A DNA stretch of 12,445 nt, from contig WRML01000028.1 in assembly GCA_009777165.1 (NCBI GenBank), positions 1-12,445 on the forward strand, given 5' to 3'. The position numbers were made by a program, and so were the translations under genes. A model generated the notes under the pieces. That model was not told the origin of the DNA, did no database searches, and was given only the letters and a program-made list of their open reading frames with translations. Below, one piece after another: positions 7,505 to 12,445 of this stretch; the stretch's first letter is position 1; each line of letters starts with the position of its first letter. The stretch is from Kiritimatiellota bacterium (GTDB lineage: Bacteria; Verrucomicrobiota; Kiritimatiellia; RFP12; UBA1067).

Positions 7505-7534
7505 TTGACGGTATTCCCCCAAAAAAGATATTAT
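7505..7534 (+). promoter_or_regulatory. Candidate sigma-70-like promoter of amrS
   Basis: TTGACG (7505-7510) and TATTAT (7529-7534) are separated by 18 bp, each one base from consensus. Transcription would begin near 7541, leaving a leader of about 170 nt that contains the hairpin at 7581-7661. It lies directly after the heptamer module C. No competing candidate was seen nearer the gene. Confidence 0.45.
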
Positions 7535-7580
7535 TTTTACTTTATTATGGATAAGACAGGCATGCAGTTAAAATTCCACA

Positions 7581-7661
7581 GCGTTTCACGGAGAACCACA
7601 GAGTTGTACAAAGACTGTAAAAATAGACTCTGTGTCCCTCTATGCCTTCTCTGTGAAACGC
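7581..7661. repeat. Large imperfect palindrome (GCGTTTCAC / CTCTGTG type repeat)
   Basis: The outer stem pairs 7581-7595 (GCGTTTCACGGAGAA) with 7647-7661 (TTCTCTGTGAAACGC), 15 pairs including one G-U. An inner stem pairs CACAGAGT (7597-7604) with ACTCTGTG (7627-7634). CTCTGTG/CACAGAG-rich intergenic repeats of this general type are common in environmental bacterial genomes. Here it would lie in the amrS 5' leader if the promoter call is right. A small ORF through it (7505-7696) is not credible as a gene. Confidence 0.75.
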
Positions 7662-7712
7662 GACGAAAGGTAACCGGATTATTTCGAGACGATTAATTAA
7701 GAAGGGGTTGAC

Positions 7713-8705
7713 ATGAGCCCAGCGAAAAAACAGCCGATCCGTTGTTCGATTTGTCCGAAGCGTTGTCTTATCCCGCCAGGGTTCAGCGGCGAGTGCCGGA
7801 TCCGCATGAACATCGGCGGTGTGTTGCGGGCGTCTACTTATGGGCGGCCGTGTGCGGTGCATGTTGACCCGATGGAAAAAAAGCCGCTGTTTCACTTCTT
7901 CCCGAGTGCACCGATTCTCTCCATCGGCACGGTGGGTTGTAACCTGCGTTGCACGAATTGCCAGAACGCGGACATTTCTCAAGCGAACCCCGAGGATGTG
8001 CAGGCCTACGACCTTCCGCCGAGCGGGATCCCTGCGCTCGCCGCACGTCACACCTGTTCTCATGTCGCCTACACCTACACCGAGCCGCTTGTGAGTTATG
8101 AGTACACCCTCGATTGCGCACATGCGGCACGGGCGGCCGGTCTTCGCAATGTCCTCATCACCGCCGGCTACATCAACGCCACGCCGTTGCGCCAATTGCT
8201 CCCGTTTATTGACGCGGCGAATGTTGACATCAAGGCGTTCAGCGATCCCTTCTACCGCGACGTGTGCAACGCGCGGCTCGCACCAGTCCTGCAAACGGTG
8301 AAGACGATGAAGGAGGCCGGCACGCACATCGAAATCACCAACCTCATGGTGCCGACGCTCAATGACTCGGATGACCTCATCCGGCAGTTGTGCGCGTGGG
8401 TCGCGGGGAACATCGGCACGGAGACACCGCTCCACTTCTCGCGCTTCTTCCCGAAGTTCAAGATGACGCACCTCCCCCCCACGCCCATCGAGACACTTAC
8501 GCGCGCACGACACCTCGCACGGGAAGAAGGGCTCAAGCACGTGTACATCGGCAACGCGGAGGTCGCCGACGGCGAGACCACGTTTTGCGCCACCTGCACC
8601 GCCCGGCTGGTCACGCGCGAACGGTATGTTGTGCGTACGAACCGCCTCACGACCACTGGCGTCTGCCCCGACTGCGGCAAACGTGCCCAGGGGGTCTGGT
8701 CATGA
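7713..8705 (+). CDS. amrS: AmmeMemoRadiSam system radical SAM enzyme
   Basis: A 330-aa radical SAM enzyme of the AmrS family, related in fold to pyruvate formate-lyase activating enzymes. It would cleave S-adenosylmethionine with a 4Fe-4S cluster to make a radical; I know of no firmly established substrate. A Cys cluster comes first (Cys11, 14, 18, 28), then VDPMEKKPLFHFFP and the canonical cluster loop GCNLRCTNCQN (Cys76, 80, 83). YTYTEP and a Gly-rich AGYI strand follow in the barrel, and two C-terminal CxxC knuckles (292/295 and 318/321) look like a zinc ribbon. Length is normal for the family. ATG 7713 follows AAGGGG by 5 nt. The usual partners, AMMECR1 and Memo proteins, are not encoded in this window. 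It lies upstream of hom, but a separate promoter there suggests no obligate operon. Confidence 0.9.
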   Translation: MSPAKKQPIRCSICPKRCLIPPGFSGECRIRMNIGGVLRASTYGRPCAVHVDPMEKKPLFHFFPSAPILSIGTVGCNLRCTNCQNADISQANPEDVQAYDLPPSGIPALAARHTCSHVAYTYTEPLVSYEYTLDCAHAARAAGLRNVLITAGYINATPLRQLLPFIDAANVDIKAFSDPFYRDVCNARLAPVLQTVKTMKEAGTHIEITNLMVPTLNDSDDLIRQLCAWVAGNIGTETPLHFSRFFPKFKMTHLPPTPIETLTRARHLAREEGLKHVYIGNAEVADGETTFCATCTARLVTRERYVVRTNRLTTTGVCPDCGKRAQGVWS

Positions 8706-8770
8706 CATTCCCGTGCCGCACATTCCTGCTGATGCTCGGCGCAGGGTTCTGCCAACGCAGCAATGGTGGC

Positions 8771-8800
8771 CTCCCTGCCGCTGTGCTGAACGGCAGGGGG
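8771..8800 (+). other. Hairpin in the amrS-hom intergenic region
   Basis: CCCTGCCG (8773-8780) and CGGCAGGG (8791-8798) form a perfect 8-bp stem around a 10-nt loop, extendable by a wobble and a C-G pair. There is no T-run after it, so it is not a standard intrinsic terminator. It could reduce read-through from amrS. The 244-bp gap (8706-8949) otherwise holds only the hom promoter and a doubtful 74-codon ORF overlapping the amrS stop. Confidence 0.4.
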
Positions 8801-8878
8801 CCGTCGCGCGACGACGACGTGAGGCAGATGGCGCACTGGGCGGGATCGCAATCGCATCCCCAATCCCAAGAACAAACC

Positions 8879-8907
8879 TTGAACGTCCCTCGCGGATCTG
8901 CTAATAT
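8879..8907 (+). promoter_or_regulatory. Candidate promoter of the hom-lysC operon
   Basis: TTGAAC (8879-8884) and TAATAT (8902-8907) lie 17 bp apart, giving a predicted start near 8914 and a leader of about 36 nt. No Thr/Ile-rich leader peptide, lysine riboswitch or other attenuator is visible in so short a leader. Feedback control is therefore more likely at the enzyme level, through the ACT domains. Confidence 0.45.
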
Positions 8908-8949
8908 CTGGGTTTCAACTTTTTGACCGTATCAGGAAGGTTGGCAGAG

Positions 8950-10254
8950 ATGAAGCAGATTGGCGTGGGTATTTTGGGATTCGGGACAGTCGGGGCGGGA
9001 GTCGTGGAAGGCCTCCTCCGTAACCGCCAGACCATGGCGGAACGCCTCGGCGTGGAGGTGGCGCTGAGGCGCATCGCGGACATTGACATCTCGACGGACC
9101 GGGGCGTGGCGGTGGATGCGTCGCTGCTGACGACGGATGCGATGGCGCTCATCCATGATGCGGATGTGCAGATCGTGGTGGAGCTGATCGGGGGGACGGG
9201 GATTGCGAAGACACTTGTCCTCGCCGCGCTGAACGCGGGGAAGCCGGTCGTGACCGCGAACAAGAAGCTGCTGGCGGAGTACGGCGATGAGATTTTCGAC
9301 GCGGCGGAAAAGAACGGGGTGGACATTTATTTCGGCGCGAGCGTGGGGGGGGGTATCCCGATCATCCGTGTGTTGAGGGAGGGGCTGGCGGGCAATGAGA
9401 TCCAAAGCATCCACGGCATCCTCAACGGCACGTGCAATTACATCCTCACCCGCATGGAGCAGGAGGGGCTGCCGTTCGAGGAGGTGCTGGACGCGGCGCA
9501 GCGGGCGGGGTATGCGGAGGCGGACCCGAGCCTCGACATTGACGGCTTCGACACGGCGCATAAGGCGAGTATCCTTGCCTCGCTCGCGTACGGGTTCCAT
9601 GTCCCGATGGAGAAGGTTTTGGTGGAGGGTATCCGCAACCTCTCGGGTATGGACGTGAGGTTCGCCGCCGAGTTCGGATACCGCATCAAGTTGCTCGCGA
9701 TGATTAAGCGGGAACAATCGGAGATCGAGGTGTGCGTTCACCCGACGTTGGTGCCGCTGCCGCACATGCTGGCATCGGTCAATCATGCGTTCAACGCGGT
9801 GATGGTGCAAGGTGACCTGAGCGGCAACACGCTGTATTACGGCCGCGGCGCGGGGCGCGAGCCGACCGCCAGTACGGTCATCGGCGACATCGGCGATGTC
9901 GCGCGGAATCTCGTTGCGGGGCAGCCGCGTTACCGCCGTGCCATCTCCGCCACGAACGACGGCACGTTTGCGATGCGCCCGCCGCCGGAGGCCGCCAGCA
10001 AGTATTACCTCCGCCTGATGGTCTTGGACAAGGCGGGCGCGCTGGGCATCATGGCAACCATTTTGGGCCGGCATGGCGTCAGCATTCTGGCGGCAACGCA
10101 GAAGGCGTGCGAGGGAGAAGATGAAACACTGGGATACGTTCCAATTGTGATGTTGACGCACATGGCGAAAGAAGCGGATGTGGATGCCGCGTTACGCGAC
10201 ATCTTCACCGCAGGTGTCCTGAACGAGCCCCCAGTGAAGTTGAGGATGATTTAA
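8950..10254 (+). CDS. hom: Homoserine dehydrogenase with C-terminal ACT domain
   Basis: Reduces aspartate semialdehyde to homoserine with NAD(P)H, the branch-point step to threonine and methionine; cytoplasmic. The 434-aa product starts with a Rossmann fold (GFGTVG, 10-15). VTANKKLL follows near 101, then the catalytic-domain signature GILNGTCNYIL (about 156) and the family block GYAEADPSLDIDGFDTAHK (about 187-206). An ACT domain (about 352-425, YYLRLMVLDKAGALG) is the usual site of threonine feedback inhibition in this family. ATG 8950 follows AGGAAGG by 9 nt. An in-frame TTG at 8923 would add nine residues but has no ribosome site and would lie only about 10 nt from the predicted transcript start. 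First gene of a pair with lysC, 15 bp apart. Confidence 0.95.
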   Translation: MKQIGVGILGFGTVGAGVVEGLLRNRQTMAERLGVEVALRRIADIDISTDRGVAVDASLLTTDAMALIHDADVQIVVELIGGTGIAKTLVLAALNAGKPVVTANKKLLAEYGDEIFDAAEKNGVDIYFGASVGGGIPIIRVLREGLAGNEIQSIHGILNGTCNYILTRMEQEGLPFEEVLDAAQRAGYAEADPSLDIDGFDTAHKASILASLAYGFHVPMEKVLVEGIRNLSGMDVRFAAEFGYRIKLLAMIKREQSEIEVCVHPTLVPLPHMLASVNHAFNAVMVQGDLSGNTLYYGRGAGREPTASTVIGDIGDVARNLVAGQPRYRRAISATNDGTFAMRPPPEAASKYYLRLMVLDKAGALGIMATILGRHGVSILAATQKACEGEDETLGYVPIVMLTHMAKEADVDAALRDIFTAGVLNEPPVKLRMI

Positions 10255-10269
10255 CCAAAAGAGGGCATG

Positions 10270-11625
10270 ATGAAAGTATGTAAGTTTGGCGGCTCGTCCG
10301 TCGCGGATGCAAAGCAGGTGACGAAAATCATTGACATCGTGTTGGCGGATGCGGACCGCAGGATTGTTGTGGTCTCCGCACCCGGTAAGCGCGACAAGAC
10401 GGACACGAAGGTGACGGATCTGCTCATCCAATGCGCGGAGGAGGCGTTGGCGGGCAAATGCACAGAGGACACGCTGGCAAGGATTATCGGGCGTTATGCG
10501 GAAATCCAGCGCGACCTGAACCTGCCCGAAAGCGTTGTCGCCGAAATCGAGCAGGATTTGCGCGACCGTCTCGCGGGCGATACGTCGCACCACGGGATGT
10601 TCCTGGACGGCATGAAAGCCGCCGGGGAGGACAACGCGGCGAAGATCGTGGCGCAGGCGTTTCAAACGCGTGGCGCGAATGCCGTCTATGTGAGCCCAAG
10701 GGAGGCGGGGATGTTGCTGACGGACGATTTCGGCAACGCCCAGCTTCTGGACGAGTCGTATCCACAGTTGGCAAACGCGCTCAAGGGCCGCAAGGGGCTG
10801 GTGATTTTCCCCGGGTTCTTCGGCTACACCAAGGGCGGGGCTGTCGCGACGTTCCCGCGCGGCGGCTCGGACATCACGGGGTCCATCCTCGCGGCGGCGG
10901 TTAAGGCAGATGTCTACGAGAACTTCACGGACGTGGACTCGGTGTATCCCGTTGACCCGCGCCTCGTCCCGGAGGTTAAGCGCGGCATCACCGAGATGAC
11001 GTACCGCGAGATGCGCGAGCTGTCCTACGCCGGGTTCGGCGTGTTCCACGACGAGGCGGTGATCCCTGCGGTCAAGGCCGCCATCCCCATCAACGTGCGC
11101 AACACCAACCGCCCGTCGGAGCCCGGCACGATGATCGTGCAGACGCGCAAGGCGGAGTCCGGCGGCGTGGTCGGTATCGCGAGCGACGACGGCTTCTGCA
11201 ACATTTTCGTGGACAAGTACATGATGAACCGCGAGGTCGGTTTCGGGCGCAAGCTGCTCCAGATTCTGGAGGAGGAGGGGGTGTCGTACGAACACATGCC
11301 GTCGGGCATTGATAATATCTCGGTGGTCATCCGCGACAGGAATTTCAGCGAAGCGTGCGAGGCGCGTGTGCGTGACCGCATCCTGAACGACCTGAAACCC
11401 GACAACGTGCTGATTGAACGCGGCTATGCGCTGGTGATGGTCGTTGGCGAGGGGCTGTACTACACGGTCGGCATGGCGGCGAAAGCGACCGCGGCGTTGT
11501 CCGCCGCGAACGTGAACATCGAGATGATGAACCAAGGCTCCTCCGAGATCAGCATGATGTTTGGCGTGAAATCCTGCGACCGCACCAAAGCCGTGAACGC
11601 GCTCTACGGAGCGTTCTTTGGCTGA
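10270..11625 (+). CDS. lysC: Aspartate kinase with two C-terminal ACT domains
   Basis: Phosphorylates aspartate with ATP, the committed step to lysine, threonine and methionine; cytoplasmic. The 451-aa product opens with the nucleotide-binding KFGGSS motif (5-10). The kinase core ends with FPRGGSDITGSILAAA (about 195-210) and ENFTDVDSVYPVDPR. Two ACT domains follow: about 302-375 (GFGRKLLQILEEEGVSYEHMPSG) and about 379-450 (GEGLYYTVGMAAKA, MMNQGSSEISMMFGV). These bind the effector, lysine and/or threonine, in relatives; which one here cannot be read from the sequence. ATG 10270 is preferred over ATG 10267 because GAGG (10261-10264) is 5 nt away from the former and only 2 from the latter. Pairing with hom suggests co-transcription. 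No classical terminator follows. Confidence 0.95.
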   Translation: MKVCKFGGSSVADAKQVTKIIDIVLADADRRIVVVSAPGKRDKTDTKVTDLLIQCAEEALAGKCTEDTLARIIGRYAEIQRDLNLPESVVAEIEQDLRDRLAGDTSHHGMFLDGMKAAGEDNAAKIVAQAFQTRGANAVYVSPREAGMLLTDDFGNAQLLDESYPQLANALKGRKGLVIFPGFFGYTKGGAVATFPRGGSDITGSILAAAVKADVYENFTDVDSVYPVDPRLVPEVKRGITEMTYREMRELSYAGFGVFHDEAVIPAVKAAIPINVRNTNRPSEPGTMIVQTRKAESGGVVGIASDDGFCNIFVDKYMMNREVGFGRKLLQILEEEGVSYEHMPSGIDNISVVIRDRNFSEACEARVRDRILNDLKPDNVLIERGYALVMVVGEGLYYTVGMAAKATAALSAANVNIEMMNQGSSEISMMFGVKSCDRTKAVNALYGAFFG

Positions 11626-11685
11626 GCTTCGGGTTGTGAGTGAAAAAAAAGTGCAAAAAATCAACTTTTTAGTGCGAGGCGTTTA

Positions 11686-11731
11686 ATGCCTGTGGCATAT
11701 TGATGATATTCTTTTGAATCAAAGGCATATT
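11686..11731. promoter_or_regulatory. Candidate operator upstream of the 75-aa gene
   Basis: ATGCC-TGT-GGCAT (11686-11698) is a perfect 5-bp inverted repeat. GGCATATT occurs at 11694-11701 and again at 11724-11731, exactly 30 bp apart, about three helical turns. The elements lie 33-78 bp before the start of a putative ribbon-helix-helix protein, the usual place for autoregulation. Function is inferred only from position and symmetry. Confidence 0.3.
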
Positions 11732-11763
11732 TGAAAATGAGGTAAAGCAGTCCAGAGATTAAA

Positions 11764-11991
11764 ATGATTGGGGTAAAGGTTACGCAGAAACGTTACCGTT
11801 TAATTGAGAAGCGGGTAAAAGCCCACAAGATGAAAGACATCTCTCAGCTGGCGCGTTTCGTCCTTGAAGAAGAAGCGATGATGGCAAAACTGACATCCGA
11901 GGATGTAAAAATTATCCAAGAGCGCAGTGAGAAGGCGAAAGGGAAAATCCAACAAGCGGCTGCGAAACGGAAAGGAAAAAACAACAAATGA
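11764..11991 (+). CDS. Small basic protein, possible ribbon-helix-helix DNA-binding protein
   Basis: A 75-aa protein I cannot name. The first 41 residues fit a ribbon-helix-helix pattern: a short strand (GVKVTQK, 3-9), a helix (10-23), a turn (MKDIS) and a second helix (QLARFVLEEEAMMA, 28-41). Proteins of this fold are often antitoxins or plasmid/CopG-type repressors. The tail (45-75) is rich in Lys, Arg and Gln and probably helical. An AGAG ribosome site lies 6 nt before ATG 11764. Codon use is more AT-rich than in lysC, and the stop overlaps an ATG (ATGA, 11988-11991), suggesting translational coupling to a second small gene. An alternative is a phage- or element-derived small protein. That it is a gene is fairly likely; the fold call is tentative. 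Confidence 0.6.
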   Translation: MIGVKVTQKRYRLIEKRVKAHKMKDISQLARFVLEEEAMMAKLTSEDVKIIQERSEKAKGKIQQAAAKRKGKNNK

Positions 11992-12000
11992 ACATCAACA

Positions 12001-12258
12001 TTGCCGTACGAAAAGACCAGTAGATTGCCCAGAGATGGTGAATGGACGATACGCCAAGTGCGGGGAGGCGAAACAAACGACGTCACGGATACGGAATGGG
12101 TGCAGACAGTAGTAAAGGGGGAGAGTGTTATCACAAATCGATTTTCGGCATTGGAATGGTATGAGAAGGATAGAAAAGAGGAAGAGCGAAGAAAAAAGGA
12201 GGATGCGGAGTTTGAATGGTTCATGGAAAATATGGTGCTAAAGGGTGTGTCTTTTTGA
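12001..12258 (+). CDS. Small charged hypothetical protein, possibly frameshifted at its start
   Basis: An open frame of up to 85 aa that I do not recognise. It is rich in Trp and acidic residues (DGEWTIRQ, TDTEWVQTV) and has a strongly charged probable helix (EKDRKEEERRKKEDAEF, about 53-70). The TTG start at 12001 has no ribosome site. A better-placed ATG at 11988, overlapping the preceding stop, reads MNINIAVRKDQ and ends at 12023 in another frame. Removing one base from the GAAAAG run near 12010-12015 would join the two into MNINIAVRK-TSRLPRDGEW. So it may be a broken gene, a sequencing indel or a TTG-started gene. With the 75-aa gene it could be a two-gene unit of the toxin-antitoxin kind, which is inference from size and coupling only. 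Confidence 0.4.
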   Translation: MPYEKTSRLPRDGEWTIRQVRGGETNDVTDTEWVQTVVKGESVITNRFSALEWYEKDRKEEERRKKEDAEFEWFMENMVLKGVSF

Positions 12259-12330
12259 GGAATAGCAGGTACAGTTACGATAGGAGTGGTGGTGGCAACG
12301 AAGAAAATGAAGAAGCAATCCGCGAGTTAT

Positions 12331-12392
12331 AGGGATGTGTCTCTCGGTAGAAAAACATCCTTCCCCCCATGTCCGCAGGAAAAGGGGCCCCC
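12331..12392 (-). repeat. 62-bp dispersed repeat, right copy (inverted relative to 17-78)
   Basis: Reverse complement of 17-78 with four mismatches by eye. It begins 72 bp after the last ORF stop; the spacer 12259-12330 shows no feature. Homology to the left copy breaks at 12331 (TATAACTCGCGG against AACGGGATGT on the repeat strand), so this end of the element is defined. Its other end may run past position 12400, because TCGCAC/GTGCGA is shared again. Confidence 0.85.
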
Positions 12393-12445
12393 ATCGGCGC
12401 AGGTGCGACCGATGGGGCACGGGATGCGCCTAAAAGAGGCATCCC
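12389..12445. repeat. Two consecutive strong hairpins adjoining the 62-bp repeat
   Basis: CCCCATCGG (12389-12397) pairs perfectly with CCGATGGGG (12409-12417), and the loop can add CGC-AGGT-GCG. GGGATGC (12421-12427) pairs with GCATCCC (12439-12445) around a loop in which further partial pairing (GCCT with AGGC) is possible. The hairpins reach the window end, so the element may continue. They suggest a structured RNA, a terminator-like structure or the recognition end of a mobile element. Confidence 0.6.

Noticed and set aside
7505..7696. 63-codon ORF upstream of amrS
   Set aside because: It is read through the palindromic repeat and probably begins within the promoter.
7545..8540. 331-codon minus-strand frame opposite amrS
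   Set aside because: Shadow of amrS that also reads through the intergenic palindrome.
8702..8926. 74-codon ORF overlapping the amrS stop by ATGA
   Set aside because: It spans the predicted hom promoter and an intergenic hairpin, and its product has no motif. The hydrophobic start is too weak for a clear signal peptide. I kept it out, though the overlap is a reason not to exclude it fully.
8706..8949. Amino-acid attenuator or lysine riboswitch before hom
   Set aside because: No Thr/Ile/Lys-rich leader peptide, no terminator with a T-run and no lysine-riboswitch-like architecture; the predicted leader is only about 36 nt.
8932..11664. Minus-strand open frames antisense to hom and lysC (8932-10161 and 10192-11664)
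   Set aside because: The translations are His/Arg-rich with no recognisable motifs, while the plus strand encodes complete canonical enzymes.
11646..11670. AAAAAGT / ACTTTTT hairpin after lysC as intrinsic terminator
   Set aside because: The stem is almost wholly A-T with an 11-nt loop and only the stem's own T-run; too weak to call.
12238..12420. 60-codon minus-strand ORF over the right 62-bp repeat
   Set aside because: The same peptide frame occurs in the left copy, but three of the four substitutions change amino acids and the ORFs end at different places, so the conservation is of DNA, not protein.

Overview
The window looks like a chromosomal stretch of a GC-rich, probably Gram-negative bacterium. 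BspA-like leucine-rich-repeat proteins with GLUG and Listeria-Bacteroides repeat domains, an AmrS-type radical SAM enzyme and heavy intergenic repeat content suggest the PVC group (Kiritimatiellota, Lentisphaerota or Verrucomicrobiota). That assignment is inference; there is no rRNA or other marker here.

Layout. Positions 1-257 hold no gene, only repeats: one arm of a 62-bp inverted repeat whose partner lies at the far end of the window, a run of alternating CACT/AGTG half-sites, and a heptanucleotide inverted-repeat module. Positions 258-7226 carry two paralogous, exported, multi-domain LRR proteins on the minus strand (1423 and 774 aa). Each gene has its own matching promoter, and a large inverted repeat built of TTAGGAR-type heptamers starts a few bases after each stop codon. 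A third copy of that module lies upstream of the second gene's promoter. The pattern is therefore module-gene-promoter-module-gene-promoter-module, which suggests duplication of a whole cassette. The short gene keeps the signal peptide, LRR, Listeria-Bacteroides and C-terminal domains but has lost nearly all of the GLUG repeat domain.

Positions 7227-7712 are a divergent intergenic region with the second LRR gene's promoter, the third module, a promoter for the next gene and a large hairpin. From 7713 the plus strand carries an AmmeMemoRadiSam radical SAM enzyme (amrS). A putative promoter follows, then a hom-lysC pair (homoserine dehydrogenase and aspartate kinase, both with ACT regulatory domains, 15 bp apart). 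These two enzymes catalyse the first and third steps of the aspartate pathway to threonine and methionine. After lysC come a 75-aa basic protein that resembles a ribbon-helix-helix DNA-binding protein, a small possibly frameshifted ORF, and the second arm of the 62-bp repeat followed by two strong hairpins.

The housekeeping enzymes are ordinary. The unusual content is the repeat architecture: the heptamer modules tied to LRR cassettes, and the 62-bp repeat in inverted orientation bracketing the window. Many long ORFs antisense to the LRR, amrS, hom and lysC genes are shadows of GC-rich coding sequence.
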